DNA of 64,000 bases from Bacteroidota bacterium (GCA_018816765.1 JAHIUX010000078.1:62001-126000); one strand, 5' to 3'; positions 16,218-25,899 are shown, counted from the first letter of the stretch. Numbers and translations are program-made. The notes: generated by a model from the sequence alone, not told the origin.

Positions 16218-17762
16218 TTAATTCAATCGCTTCAATTCAAGTTCCGTAAAGTCAAAATCAGGATTATCGAGGAAAATTGACATTTCTGCTGCCTTGGCAT
16301 CGAGGTTTAATGTAAACGTGACAAAGCCTTTAGGCAAGGAAGGTAAATCCTTGAATTCAACCGTAAAGGTGTCGTAATGCCAATGTGTGAGCACCGCCTT
16401 AAAGGAGGGGCTGCGTTCGAATTGCATCATTAGCTGTCCTTTTTCGGTATACACCCTGACGCTGTCGTAAATCGGGCAGGTATAGTATCCGGTGTAATCA
16501 TCCGGTTTTAACGACGGGCGTGTATTTGGCACACGCGAAGCTTCGATTTTGGCCTTGGCCGCTTTTTCCCGTTCTTCATTTCCTTTCATAAAAGCCAGCA
16601 TTTCGGCACTCCAATCGTGCTGTTCAGGGTTGTTCAGCAACATATCCAGGGTTTTATACATCAAAGGGTAATACATATTGGATAAGGCATTGGTGAGGAT
16701 GACGAAACCGATATTGGCTTCCGGGATAAACACAGTTTGAGAAATCATACCATCGTATCCGCCATTATGGGCAATTACTTTTTTACCCTGGTAATCCATT
16801 ATTGTCCAGCCCAATCCATACGCTTTCAAATGTGTCGATGGGAACCTGGTTGTTGAGGACTTGCTAACCGGGAGTACGGTCTGTGCGCTGTGCATCTCAT
16901 ACATGGCTTTGGCACTGATCAGTGTGTCAAGGCCTGTAATGCCATTGTTCAGCTGAAACTGCAACCACCTGGCCATGTCTGATGCACAGGAAATCAGTGC
17001 ACCAGCAGGGCCGACATTATCCCAGTTCAGCCAGGGAATAACCACAGGCTTGCCATCAACATAGGTGTGTGGTTGGGCAACATTGTTGAGCCCTTCAAGC
17101 TCATTTACGCTGAGCACCGAATGTTGCATTCCAAGTGGAAACAATAGCTTGTTTTTTAAAAACTCGTCATAGCTGAATCCTGTAACAGCCGGTATGATTT
17201 CGCCGGCAGCGATGTACATGATGTTTGAATAGCCAAATTGTTCACGAAAACCATAAGTGGGTTTGAGGTATTTCGATTTGCGGATCACCTGCTCGCGAGT
17301 ATAATTGCTACCATACCAGATCAGGTCGCCGGAAAAGGTTTTTAATCCACTCCGATGGGTAAGTAAATCCCTGATGGTCATTTGATTGCTGACATATGGA
17401 TCGTACAGCTCAAACCATGGCAGGTAGCTGATGACCTGGTCGTTCCAGTCAATCTTTTTCTGATCGACAAGGATGGCAAGGGCTGCTGCGGTAAATGCCT
17501 TGGTATTGCTTGCCACTGCAAACAAGCTGTTTTCGTCGACGGCCATACCTGATTTCACATCACGTACACCGTATCCTTTTGCCAGATAGACTGAATCGCC
17601 TGAAACAATGGCTACGGCCATACCGGGTACATTCCAGTCGGTGATTGCCTTTGCATAATATTGATTCAGTGTAGTCAGGGTAGCCTGATCAGGCTGCGCC
17701 AGGCAAAGCTTTCCGAAAGCGAGCAGGCTGATAAACAGCACAAATCTTAGTTTATTGATCAT
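16218..17762 (-). CDS. Secreted serine hydrolase, beta-lactamase class C-like fold, with DUF3471-like tail
   Basis: 514 residues from the ATG at 17762, one base after the sirtuin stop; the longer frame to 17846 would overlap the sirtuin. MINKLRFVLFISLLAFGKLCLAQ is a signal peptide. The catalytic motifs of serine beta-lactamase/D-alanyl-D-alanine carboxypeptidase-like enzymes are SNTK (serine and lysine), YSN, and HNGG in the KTG position. A C-terminal beta domain (YTGYYTCPIYDSVRV and on) resembles DUF3471. Such enzymes act as peptidases or esterases on envelope or external substrates. It is the last gene of a seven-gene operon. Confidence 0.85.
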   Translation of the reverse strand: MINKLRFVLFISLLAFGKLCLAQPDQATLTTLNQYYAKAITDWNVPGMAVAIVSGDSVYLAKGYGVRDVKSGMAVDENSLFAVASNTKAFTAAALAILVDQKKIDWNDQVISYLPWFELYDPYVSNQMTIRDLLTHRSGLKTFSGDLIWYGSNYTREQVIRKSKYLKPTYGFREQFGYSNIMYIAAGEIIPAVTGFSYDEFLKNKLLFPLGMQHSVLSVNELEGLNNVAQPHTYVDGKPVVIPWLNWDNVGPAGALISCASDMARWLQFQLNNGITGLDTLISAKAMYEMHSAQTVLPVSKSSTTRFPSTHLKAYGLGWTIMDYQGKKVIAHNGGYDGMISQTVFIPEANIGFVILTNALSNMYYPLMYKTLDMLLNNPEQHDWSAEMLAFMKGNEEREKAAKAKIEASRVPNTRPSLKPDDYTGYYTCPIYDSVRVYTEKGQLMMQFERSPSFKAVLTHWHYDTFTVEFKDLPSLPKGFVTFTLNLDAKAAEMSIFLDNPDFDFTELELKRLN

Positions 17763-17763
17763 G

Positions 17764-18525
17764 TTATTGCTGATTTGATTGTAATTCAGTGATGTATTTA
17801 TCCATGACTGGCAGCACTTCGCCGGCTTTGCCCAGCAAAAAAACATCCGTTATGCTATGGGTGTATGTTGAAGGTTCCATTCCCACCTCGATGATGGTTG
17901 CACCTTTTCGTTTGGCTATCAGCGGCAGCTGATTGGCCGGGGCTACTTCTCCTGAAGTGCCGATAATGAGCATGACATCGCAGTTCATGGCTGCCTCAGT
18001 CGACCCGTTGAAGGCCTCCTGTGGAATGCCTTCGCCAAAAAACACAAAATCGGGTTTTAGTAGACCAAGGCAAGAGGGGCAATAGGGTGGAAGCATGCTA
18101 AGGTCAACATTACCTGCTTCGTAGGGCGTTGCACAATCAATGCAAATCAGGCGGCAGAGATTGCCATGAAACTCGAAAATTGTCTTGTTGCCAGCATCAC
18201 GATGCAGGTTATCAATATTTTGCGTGATCACGGAGTTGATCAATCCGTTTTGCTCCCATTTTGCCAGTGTGCGATGGGCTGCGTTTGGTTTGATGGTGGC
18301 AAAATAGGTGTAAAAAATGTCGCGGATAGCCTGCCACGACTCTGCAGGTTGTATCAGGAAGAACCCAATATCCAGCATGCGGGGGTCGTATTTATTCCAG
18401 ATACCCCCTTCGCCCCTGAAAGGCGGGATGCCGCTTTCGGCTGAAATACCTGCACCGGTAAAGGCAATGCTGTATTTGCCTGAAACTAATATACCGGCGG
18501 CTTCTTTTGCCAAATGCTGATCCAT
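17764..18525 (-). CDS. cobB: NAD-dependent protein deacylase, sirtuin family
   Basis: 253 residues. The Rossmann motif FTGAGISAESGIPPFRG, TQNIDNLHRDAG, catalytic histidine in EFHGNLC, a zinc site built from CIDC and CPSC, and LKPDFVFFGEGIP are all intact. It should remove acetyl or other acyl groups from lysines, consuming NAD+, in the cytoplasm. It lies 7 bases after guaD and 1 base before the serine hydrolase, so it is translated from the same message. The substrate is unknown. Confidence 0.92.
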   Translation of the reverse strand: MDQHLAKEAAGILVSGKYSIAFTGAGISAESGIPPFRGEGGIWNKYDPRMLDIGFFLIQPAESWQAIRDIFYTYFATIKPNAAHRTLAKWEQNGLINSVITQNIDNLHRDAGNKTIFEFHGNLCRLICIDCATPYEAGNVDLSMLPPYCPSCLGLLKPDFVFFGEGIPQEAFNGSTEAAMNCDVMLIIGTSGEVAPANQLPLIAKRKGATIIEVGMEPSTYTHSITDVFLLGKAGEVLPVMDKYITELQSNQQ

Positions 18526-18532
18526 GATGCGG

Positions 18533-19021
18533 TTAATAAGGTATTTTTTTCTCGCTTTTCACCCATTCGACAAATACTTCAACGGCAGATTTGCGCATCA
18601 TCTGTACAGTTATGATGTCACGCTTACTAACCGGCAAAGGGATCTGATTGTAAACATAGGAGTCATCAAATCCTGCAACTGCAGCATCTTCACGTGTTGC
18701 GGCGAAGAATAACCTGGCAGGGCGTGCCCAATAGATTGCACCAAGGCACATTGGACAAGGTTCACAACTCGAGTATATGTCGCACCCATCAAGCTGAAAA
18801 CTGTCAAGCTCCTTGCAGGCTTCACGGATGGCAACAATTTCTGCGTGTGCAGTGGGATCATTGCTGCTTGTGACTTTGTTTGATCCACGACCAATAATTT
18901 TCCCGTTTTTTACGATCACGGCACCGAAAGGACCGCCATTAGCCGATTGAATATTGCTATGTCCAAGCTTAATGGCTTCAGTCATAAATTGTTCGTGGTG
19001 TGAAGTTTCGTTTACTGTCAT
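18533..19021 (-). CDS. guaD: Guanine deaminase (cytidine deaminase fold)
   Basis: 162 residues starting at the ATG at 19021; the frame continues only to a TTG at 19033 inside the aat stop region. The zinc-binding motifs are HAEIVAIREA (HAE) and SSCEPCPMCLGAIYWARP (PCxxC). The ARPARLFFAATREDAAVAGFDDSYVYNQ stretch and the C-terminal KKIPY are like Bacillus subtilis GuaD rather than tRNA adenosine deaminase TadA. It would convert guanine to xanthine plus ammonia in purine salvage. It lies 4 bases after aat. Confidence 0.87.
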   Translation of the reverse strand: MTVNETSHHEQFMTEAIKLGHSNIQSANGGPFGAVIVKNGKIIGRGSNKVTSSNDPTAHAEIVAIREACKELDSFQLDGCDIYSSCEPCPMCLGAIYWARPARLFFAATREDAAVAGFDDSYVYNQIPLPVSKRDIITVQMMRKSAVEVFVEWVKSEKKIPY

Positions 19022-19025
19022 GGTT

Positions 19026-19751
19026 TCACACAATTTTATGTAAAATTACGGCTTCTTTCTGAAATGGTGACATCCATTTGCCGATGAGGGTTTCGCGCGT
19101 AACAGATTCATTCAGGCGCTGGAGAAAATCGGCCCGGTCGATGGTAACGCCACCCAGGCTCCTCAGGTGATTGGTGTCCTGTTGTGCATCAATCAGATCG
19201 AACTGATGCAATTGAAGGTATTTCACAAGGTGGTAAAAGGCAGCCTTAGAAGCATTTGCCTGAAGGTAAAACATCGATTCACCAAAAAACACCCGCCCAA
19301 GCGAAAGTCCATACAAGCCACCAACGAGGGTGTTTTCTTGGTATGTCTCCACCGAATGTGCAAGGCCAAGCTTATGCAGGCTGATGAAGGCCTCGGTCAA
19401 CTCCTTGGTGAGCCATGTTCCATCCTGGTCTTTTCTGGTCGCTTTACCACAAGCCTGTATGACCTGCTCAAAGGCTGTATCGAACCTGACTTCAAACTGA
19501 CCTGAATCAACCAAACGGCGCAGACTCTTCGACGGCTTGAAATCACACGGAAACAACACCATGCGCGGATTGGGCGACCACCACATCAGGGGTTCGTTTT
19601 CACTATACCAGGGAAAAATGCCACAGGCATAAGCATTGATGAGGCGCTCAACCGACAAATCACCACCAACAGCCAACAGGCCTTCATCCGATGCAAGTTC
19701 AGCTGGTGGAAAATAGGTATTTCCTTGTGAAAGCAAATAAACTTCTGCCAT
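19026..19751 (-). CDS. aat: Leucyl/phenylalanyl-tRNA--protein transferase
   Basis: 241 residues. Transfers Leu or Phe from tRNA to N-terminal Arg or Lys of proteins, marking them for ClpS/ClpAP degradation (N-degron pathway). Family signatures: FPPAELASDEGLLAVGGDLS, AYACGIFPWY, WWSPNPR, then GGLYGLSLGRVFFGESMF and the C-terminal LIDAQQDTNHLRSLGG. Its ATG overlaps the stop of the preceding deiminase gene by one base. Confidence 0.94.
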   Translation of the reverse strand: MAEVYLLSQGNTYFPPAELASDEGLLAVGGDLSVERLINAYACGIFPWYSENEPLMWWSPNPRMVLFPCDFKPSKSLRRLVDSGQFEVRFDTAFEQVIQACGKATRKDQDGTWLTKELTEAFISLHKLGLAHSVETYQENTLVGGLYGLSLGRVFFGESMFYLQANASKAAFYHLVKYLQLHQFDLIDAQQDTNHLRSLGGVTIDRADFLQRLNESVTRETLIGKWMSPFQKEAVILHKIV

Positions 19752-21391
19752 TATTGTTTCTCAATAACAAGTTTGGTAGCGCTGTTGCCATGCGGGCTGT
19801 TAATACTGATGATGTACACTCCGGGCTGAAGGTCCAACGAAAGGATCATCTGTTCCCCTGATGCATTGCATTCATTGACCAATAAGCCGCTGGCGCTGTG
19901 AATCCTGACTTTTCCACCTTCAATCATATTGCTTCCAGAAAGTACAACCATGCTTTTTGCCGGATTTGGAAAAACGCTCAAACCATCAGCCTCATTGAGC
20001 GGTTCCTGTATTCCAACAGGGTCGAACCAAAAGGTGAATCCGCCATCTGGTGCAGCGCCAGGGTAGGTGATGGTATCAGTTGATGAAACCAATTCAAGGT
20101 AATACTGCACGGTGTCATTTGGCTGAAGGTTTTCGATCAGCCCGAGATGTACCGGACAAATAAGTTGCACAGGAACCTTATTGTATTGGGTTTGCTGGTT
20201 CACCTTGTAGTAAAGCCACATTTGTTCAACCAATGTGTCAGAAGCGCTTTGACAAGGAACTACAAACACATCGTTGTACGGTTGAACACCAGTTATCTTG
20301 CTATGGATAATCCGGTTGAAATGCGGGGAAGGGACTTCTTTGGTGACGCAATGTATGGCCCCTCCCAGGATAGTGAGCATTTGTGCATCGACCATTTCGA
20401 TGCGGTAACCAGGCATGGCATGCTCGTAAATGGATTTGGCCTGCAAATCCCATTCAGGCAGGTTATAGGATGGGACGATAACAGTGTTGTTGATAATAAA
20501 CGCATTTGTGTATGTGCGCATTTCATCATTTTCTGTAGTGGCCCATGATCCATTGGCTTTTGGAGGTGCGGGTATCCGAATGATGTTATAAGGCTTTCCA
20601 AAGTAATTTGAAAGGTTCGCCAAAAGCCCAACATTAGCTTCGATCACAGCGTAGTCGGGGAGGTGTTCAGGATAAGATGAAACCATGATTGTTTCATAAT
20701 CAATAACTTTCATAAACATATCGACATGCTTCCAGATTCCGCCACCACTAAAATTCAGGTTGTCGAGAAAGATAAAATCGCCAAGGTTGAATTTCTCACA
20801 CAACAGGCTGCTGATTTGTGTTGGTGTTAAATCAGGGTTTTGTGCCCAGATGCGTTTTGATCCGAATCCACGACCAAGTCCATCAAAGATCAAATTCCCG
20901 CCTTCAACCTCCAATCCGAGAGTCTGTAATGGCAAGTTCCAATAGTTGGCCAATTGCGCTGGTACGGAGTCATCTTTTGGCCTGTTGTATTGCGAATATC
21001 CGGCATCTATTACATAGCGTTGCAGGCCGCCACCAAAAGATGCATATGCAGTAAATGGCCCATAATCCCTGATCCACAGGGTTTCGGTCCAGCCTGGAAT
21101 AAAGGATAGGTTTAACGGACTGACTCCCTTGCTGTAGAGGTAATTTCTGATTTGGCTTGTGTCGGCTGGTGCCGCACCGGGATAATATACGATCCAGACA
21201 AGGCCCGCTGTTTGTGTTATTCGGGCGATATTTGCGGTGATGGAGTCGCGCGAAGGAGCATAATCCCAGACAAGTAAAACACCTTCATTCTTCTCAAATT
21301 CAGCAGGGTTGGTAATGGCAAATTGCGCCTGCAATCCAGTGGAAATGGCAAAAAGAAACAGTAAAAATCCTAGTTTACTTATCTTCTTCAT
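19751..21391 (-). CDS. Secreted peptidylarginine/agmatine deiminase family protein with T9SS sorting tail
   Basis: 546 residues. MKKISKLGFLLFLFAISTGLQAQ is a signal peptide. The catalytic domain (about 25-360) is a guanidino-group-modifying fold like the Porphyromonas peptidylarginine deiminase: RDYGPFTAY, EGGNLIFDGLGRGFGSKR, KHVDMFMKVID with the His-x-Asp pair, and GGAIHCVTKEVPSPH with the nucleophilic cysteine. An Ig-like part follows, then a type A T9SS tail starting LSVFPNPAKSMVVL and ending TKLVIEKQ, which means export across the outer membrane and surface anchoring or release. It would turn arginine residues or agmatine into citrulline-type products and ammonia. Confidence 0.88.
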   Translation of the reverse strand: MKKISKLGFLLFLFAISTGLQAQFAITNPAEFEKNEGVLLVWDYAPSRDSITANIARITQTAGLVWIVYYPGAAPADTSQIRNYLYSKGVSPLNLSFIPGWTETLWIRDYGPFTAYASFGGGLQRYVIDAGYSQYNRPKDDSVPAQLANYWNLPLQTLGLEVEGGNLIFDGLGRGFGSKRIWAQNPDLTPTQISSLLCEKFNLGDFIFLDNLNFSGGGIWKHVDMFMKVIDYETIMVSSYPEHLPDYAVIEANVGLLANLSNYFGKPYNIIRIPAPPKANGSWATTENDEMRTYTNAFIINNTVIVPSYNLPEWDLQAKSIYEHAMPGYRIEMVDAQMLTILGGAIHCVTKEVPSPHFNRIIHSKITGVQPYNDVFVVPCQSASDTLVEQMWLYYKVNQQTQYNKVPVQLICPVHLGLIENLQPNDTVQYYLELVSSTDTITYPGAAPDGGFTFWFDPVGIQEPLNEADGLSVFPNPAKSMVVLSGSNMIEGGKVRIHSASGLLVNECNASGEQMILSLDLQPGVYIISINSPHGNSATKLVIEKQ

Positions 21392-21393
21392 GC

Positions 21394-23082
21394 TTAATAG
21401 CCGGCTGCCTGCCCGTCCTTTTTAAATTCGGAAGCCCCAAAATACACCTTGTTCTTTTCATCCCACATGATTGCCTGAAAGCCTCCATAACCACCTACAT
21501 CAAACTTTATCCTATGGCCCATTTTCATCAAATCGCGGATAACGCCATAATCGAATCCTGTTTCGAGGTTTACCCATCCGCTGTCAAAGCTCTTTCCGGT
21601 AGTAACCTGCACCGATCCTTCGTGGCTGATGCGGGGTGCATCGCCTGCTTCCTGAATGCCCATCCCGAAATCAATCATATTTATCAGAATCTGCACATGT
21701 CCCTGGGGCTGTGTTGAGCCACTCATCAGGCCAAAACTAAGCCAGGGTTTGTTGTTTTTGGTGACAAAGGCTGGAATAATGGTGTGAAATGGCCTTTTTC
21801 CCGGAGCATACACATTAAACCCCTTGCTGTCGAGGCCAAAAAGTTCAGCCCTGTTCTGCAGCATAAACCCAAGGTTAGGTGGTACCATGCCTGAGCCCAT
21901 GCCTTTGTAATTGCTTTGTACGAGCGACACAAAATTTCCATCAGCATCGGCTATCGACAGGTAAATCGTATTTCCTGACTCAATATTTCCCGAAGGATAA
22001 TTAACAGAGGCTTTGTCGGGGTTAAACGACTGCATCAGCTCTTTGGCATAAGCTTTTGAGGTAAGCTTTTCGGTATCTACAAAACTAAACATTGGGTCGT
22101 TGTAGTATTTTGACCTGTCTTCGAAGGCCAGTTTCTTCGTTTCGACAAAAAGGTGCAGGTGGTCTTTGCTTCCAAACCCCATTGCGTTAATATCGTATGC
22201 CTCGATCATATTCAGCATCTCGAGCACCGCAATCCCCTGGCCGTTTGGGGGCAATTCCCACACGTCATAACCCCGGTAATTTGTTGTAACGGGGTTAACC
22301 CACTCACTCTTATGTCCTTCAAAATCAGCCTTAGACAGGAATCCACCCTGGCTGTTGACAAATGCAACGATCTGATCAGCGATGGTACCTTCATAAAATG
22401 ACCTGAAGCCTTCTTCGGTAAGCATTTCGTACGTGTTGGCCAATCTTGGGTTTTTAAACCGCTCACCCTTGACTGGAGTTTTTCCGTCAATGGTAAAGGT
22501 CTCGTTGAAGTTAGGAAATGGTATGTATTTCTCAGCACTTTCTTCCCAATAATAGGCTACACTTTCCGAAACAGGAAAACCTTCACGTGCATAACCGATG
22601 GCCGGGCTTAGAATTTCTTCTACGGGCAACCTGCCAAATTTCTCATGCATTTCGGCCCAGGCATCGACACATCCTGGTATTGTAACTGACAGAGGGCCAA
22701 GGGGTGGGATAGCCTTGATGTTGTTTTTTTTGAAATATTCAAGCTTCAGCCCCATGGGAGACCGGCCACTGCCATTAATGCCATAAAGCCGTTTAGTTCC
22801 TGCATCCCAGATCAGTGCATACAGATCGCCACCGATGCCACAGCCTGTAGGTTCAACCAGACCGAGCACGGCGTTGGCAGCAATGGCTGCATCAATGGCA
22901 TTGCCACCTTTTTTAAGCACTTCGATTGCAACCTGCGTGGCCAGAGGCTGGCTGGTGGCCACCATGGCGTGGCTTGCCATGACTTCGGAACGCGTTGCCC
23001 TTGGTCTTGACACTTGATTATGTTGAGCATCTGCAGTTACCGCTGACACCATTGAAAGGAGAAATATGATGATGTATTTCAT
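21394..23082 (-). CDS. ggt: Gamma-glutamyltransferase
   Basis: 562 residues. MKYIIIFLLSMVSAVTADAQ is a signal peptide, so it acts in the periplasm on glutathione and gamma-glutamyl peptides. Large-subunit motifs: ATQVAIEVLKKGGNAIDAAIAANAVLGLVEP and GCGIGGDLYAL. The autocleavage point is the threonine in SGNTIYLSIADADGN, aligning with TTHYSVVD of the E. coli enzyme. It overlaps the aminotransferase stop by 4 bases (ATGA) and ends 2 bases before the deiminase gene. Confidence 0.92.
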   Translation of the reverse strand: MKYIIIFLLSMVSAVTADAQHNQVSRPRATRSEVMASHAMVATSQPLATQVAIEVLKKGGNAIDAAIAANAVLGLVEPTGCGIGGDLYALIWDAGTKRLYGINGSGRSPMGLKLEYFKKNNIKAIPPLGPLSVTIPGCVDAWAEMHEKFGRLPVEEILSPAIGYAREGFPVSESVAYYWEESAEKYIPFPNFNETFTIDGKTPVKGERFKNPRLANTYEMLTEEGFRSFYEGTIADQIVAFVNSQGGFLSKADFEGHKSEWVNPVTTNYRGYDVWELPPNGQGIAVLEMLNMIEAYDINAMGFGSKDHLHLFVETKKLAFEDRSKYYNDPMFSFVDTEKLTSKAYAKELMQSFNPDKASVNYPSGNIESGNTIYLSIADADGNFVSLVQSNYKGMGSGMVPPNLGFMLQNRAELFGLDSKGFNVYAPGKRPFHTIIPAFVTKNNKPWLSFGLMSGSTQPQGHVQILINMIDFGMGIQEAGDAPRISHEGSVQVTTGKSFDSGWVNLETGFDYGVIRDLMKMGHRIKFDVGGYGGFQAIMWDEKNKVYFGASEFKKDGQAAGY

Positions 23083-24284
23083 AGTTCCATAGGGTTTATA
23101 ACTGCGTCAATTGATTCGATGATCATATCGACAACAGCCTGGATTTCTGTTTCCGTAATGGTAAGCGGTGGTGCAATCCTGAAGCTGCTTTCATTAAAAA
23201 GAAACTGATCAACAATGAGTCTGTGCTTTTTAAAGGATTTCATTACCTTTTCGATCGGGTAATTTTCATTTAACTCCACACCCAGCATGAGGCCGGCTTG
23301 CCGTACCTCCCTGATTGCCGGATGGTTGATGAGGCGCTGACTAAACAGACTGCCCTTATAGTCAGCAGATTCGATGAGTTGCTCTGAAATCAGTACATCA
23401 ATTGAGGCCAGCGATGCAGCACAGCTAACCGGGTGTCCACCAAAGGTTGTGATGTGTCCAAGTTCAGGATCATGTGTGAGTGCATGCATATTCCGATGGC
23501 TCGAAATAAACGCTCCCAGCGGCAGTCCGCCGCCCATGGCTTTTGCCAGGCAAAGGATATCAGGCACGACACCACTATGCTCAAACGCAAACATTTTTCC
23601 CGTCCTGCCGAATCCCATCTGGATTTCGTCAAAAACTAGCAAGCTCCCGGTTTCGTCGCAGCGCTTTCTGATGGCTCCGAGGTAGGAGGGGAGCGGTAAA
23701 ATGATACCGGCCTCAGCCTGAATGGGTTCTATTACCACACAGGCAATATCCTTGCTGATAAGTTCAATTTGGTGAAAATCATTAAAATCGAGCTGAACGA
23801 CACCAGGTAAGAGCGGCCTGAATGCATTTTTAAGCGATTCGTTTCCCAACAGGCTGAGCGCACCGGCAGTGCCACCATGGTAGGCGTTTTTAAAGCTGAC
23901 CATTCCTGTTCGCCCGGTAATTCGTTTCGCCAGCTTGATGGCCCCTTCGATGGCTTCGCTGCCCGAACTGACAAAATAAACCGCATCCAGCGAAGCAGGC
24001 AACATTTCTGCAAGTTTGCCCGCCAGCTGCACCTGGGGTGATTGTAAAAACTTGCCATACACCATCACATGCATATATTGGTCCAGCTGGGTTTTGATTG
24101 CCTCAACAACCCTGGGATGCAAATGGCCTGTATTGCTTACCGAAACCCCTGAAACCAGGTCGATGAATGCCTGACCCTGATCATCGTACAAATAAATACC
24201 TTGTGCCCTGACGATCTCAACAGGTTCATCTTCAACGGAAGGCAGGCCCATATGCAGGCGGAAAAGCTGTCGGTTGGTTCGCAT
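23079..24284 (-). CDS. Class III pyridoxal-phosphate aminotransferase
   Basis: 401 residues from the ATG at 24284 (MRTNRQLF, the usual family start); an ATG at 24317 would add 11. Motifs: GVSVSNTGHLHPRVVEAI, FVSSGSEAIEGAIKLAK, KNAYHGGT, VFDEIQMGFGRTGK, and LAKAMGGGLPLGAF with the PLP lysine, then TTFGGHPVSCAA. It resembles acetylornithine/ornithine and 4-aminobutyrate aminotransferases; the substrate amine is not certain. First gene of the seven-gene operon with ggt, deiminase, aat, guaD, sirtuin and serine hydrolase. Confidence 0.88.
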   Translation of the reverse strand: MRTNRQLFRLHMGLPSVEDEPVEIVRAQGIYLYDDQGQAFIDLVSGVSVSNTGHLHPRVVEAIKTQLDQYMHVMVYGKFLQSPQVQLAGKLAEMLPASLDAVYFVSSGSEAIEGAIKLAKRITGRTGMVSFKNAYHGGTAGALSLLGNESLKNAFRPLLPGVVQLDFNDFHQIELISKDIACVVIEPIQAEAGIILPLPSYLGAIRKRCDETGSLLVFDEIQMGFGRTGKMFAFEHSGVVPDILCLAKAMGGGLPLGAFISSHRNMHALTHDPELGHITTFGGHPVSCAASLASIDVLISEQLIESADYKGSLFSQRLINHPAIREVRQAGLMLGVELNENYPIEKVMKSFKKHRLIVDQFLFNESSFRIAPPLTITETEIQAVVDMIIESIDAVINPMEL

Positions 24285-24401
24285 GGAATTTTTTTCAAAA
24301 GTAGTAAATTTAGGCATTGAGCTGCTTTGATTGAATGGGAGTTGCCTGGCAAAAGATTAAAGGTAATGCATGGGATGCCGACTCAACTTATTCACAATAA
24401 T

Positions 24402-24422
24402 GTTACTTTTGTAGGAAGTAAC
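24402..24422. promoter_or_regulatory. Inverted repeat over the -7 box of the SDR gene (candidate operator)
   Basis: GTTACTT (24402-24408) and AAGTAAC (24416-24422) are perfect 7-base inverted arms. They enclose the plus-strand -7 box TACTTTTG (24404-24411). Twelve or so bases further, GTAACATTAC carries the same half-site again. This is the layout of a repressor site, but no cognate regulator is obvious nearby. Confidence 0.45.
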
Positions 24423-24499
24423 GGCTTCATATGGACGTAACATTACTGCGATGATGTTTCCAATAGGGATGAACCGCATGATAAAATAATGCCGCGAGC

Positions 24500-25312
24500 A
24501 TGCAAAGTATTAAGAATAAGGTTGTAATCATTACTGGAGCTTCATCAGGGATTGGAAGGGCAACAGCATTTGAGGCCGGAAAAAAAGGTGCCAGACTCGT
24601 TTTGGCAGCAAGAAACAAACAGCAGCTTGACAAGGTTGTTGCACAACTTGACGGAAAAGGCGTGCTTGCTATTGGTGTTCAGACAGATGTTAGCCAAGAA
24701 CAGGATTGTGTACTGCTGGTTGAAACCACCCTGAAGACCTACGGTCAGATTGATATTCTGATCAATAACGCTGGAATTTCGATGCGGGCATTGTTTCAGC
24801 ACGCCGACCTGAAGGTGATACAAACCGTGATGAATGTAAACTTTTGGGGACTGGTGTATATGACCAAATATGCCTTGCCACATGTGTTGAAAAGCAAGGG
24901 ATCCATCGTTGGTATTTCGTCCATCGCCGGATATAAAGGATTGCCTGGCAGAACAGGCTATTCAGCATCAAAAGCGGCCATGAATGGTTTTCTGGAATCG
25001 TTGCGCATCGAAAACCTGAATAAAGGACTGCATGTGCTTACTGCCTGTCCAGGTTTCACTTCCTCTAACATCAGGAATACGGCACTTGCCGCCGATGGAA
25101 GCATGCAGGGTGAATCGCCCAGAGATGAAAGCAGCATGATGACAGCCGAAAAAGTGGCAGAATACCTGGTCAGGGCAATTGAAAAAAGAAGGCGTTCATT
25201 GGTGTTAACGACTTCGGGTAAGTTCACAATCTGGATCAACCGCCTTTTCCCGGGAACCATGGATAAATTGGTCTTTCGGCATATGTCGAAAGAGCCTAAT
25301 TCACCTTTCTGA
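24500..25312 (+). CDS. SDR family oxidoreductase
   Basis: 270 residues. Classical short-chain dehydrogenase: TGASSGIGRA cofactor loop, NNAG, GISSIAG with the catalytic serine, and YSASK (Tyr/Lys). The ARN turn after the second strand suggests preference for NADP. The C-terminal IWINRLFPGTMDKLVFRHM is hydrophobic and may touch the membrane, as in DHRS7-like enzymes. The substrate is unknown. It is divergent from the seven-gene operon. Confidence 0.9.
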   Translation: MQSIKNKVVIITGASSGIGRATAFEAGKKGARLVLAARNKQQLDKVVAQLDGKGVLAIGVQTDVSQEQDCVLLVETTLKTYGQIDILINNAGISMRALFQHADLKVIQTVMNVNFWGLVYMTKYALPHVLKSKGSIVGISSIAGYKGLPGRTGYSASKAAMNGFLESLRIENLNKGLHVLTACPGFTSSNIRNTALAADGSMQGESPRDESSMMTAEKVAEYLVRAIEKRRRSLVLTTSGKFTIWINRLFPGTMDKLVFRHMSKEPNSPF

Positions 25313-25449
25313 AGTGCAACCTATTATGCCTGAATAAATTCACCCTCCGGCTAAGCTGAAGAAAATTTTCTGTAACCTGAAAATTTATTTGCATCAGTGC
25401 AATTAAATTCCTTACATTTAGAAAGTTTTTCACCTAATTTCCTACCAAA

Positions 25450-25899
25450 ATGACTGACTTCAATATACAACCTCTTGTGGGTTTTGGCGACCTGAAATTT
25501 GGACAAACACTTAAAGAAACAATTGCAAAACTAGGCGAAGCTGAAGAAATTGATGAGATTGAAGGAGACGACAATATGAATACAGTAATTCTGCATTACT
25601 GGAAAAACGAGATGTCGATTTTTTTTGAAGGGATAGAAAAATCTGTTATTTCATGCTTCGAAACCGACAACCAGCAAGCTACTTTGTTTGGTGTCAAGGT
25701 ATTTGATCTTGACCGCAAATCACTTGTCGGTCACATGCATAACCATGGTTTCACCGAACATGAAGTCGAAAAGGAGGAAGGAGAAAACAGGGTTACTTTT
25801 GAAGAAGGACTGATTGACTTCTTTTTTCACGGCGACGAAATGCTCGCTGTGAGCTGGGGTGTGCTTGTTAATGCCAACGGCGATATTGAACAAATCTGA
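25450..25899 (+). CDS. Conserved hypothetical protein, acidic, single domain
   Basis: 149 residues, no signal peptide and no membrane helix. It starts with FGDLKFGQTLKETIAKLGEAEEID, a pattern also seen in small alpha+beta proteins where a strand 'gDLkFGqs..ev...lG.P' is followed by paired YW- and SVISCFETD-type strands. Strongly acidic overall (EEIDEIEGDD, EVEKEEGEN). I do not recognise a described function. A TTTG-N21-TACATTTA near-consensus promoter lies at 25388-25420, so it is expressed on its own. Confidence 0.75.
   Translation: MTDFNIQPLVGFGDLKFGQTLKETIAKLGEAEEIDEIEGDDNMNTVILHYWKNEMSIFFEGIEKSVISCFETDNQQATLFGVKVFDLDRKSLVGHMHNHGFTEHEVEKEEGENRVTFEEGLIDFFFHGDEMLAVSWGVLVNANGDIEQI

Noticed and set aside
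16218-17762. Beta-lactamase resistance gene
   Set aside because: Has the fold and SxxK/YxN motifs, but the DUF3471-like tail and HNGG motif point to an esterase/peptidase; no evidence for antibiotic hydrolysis.
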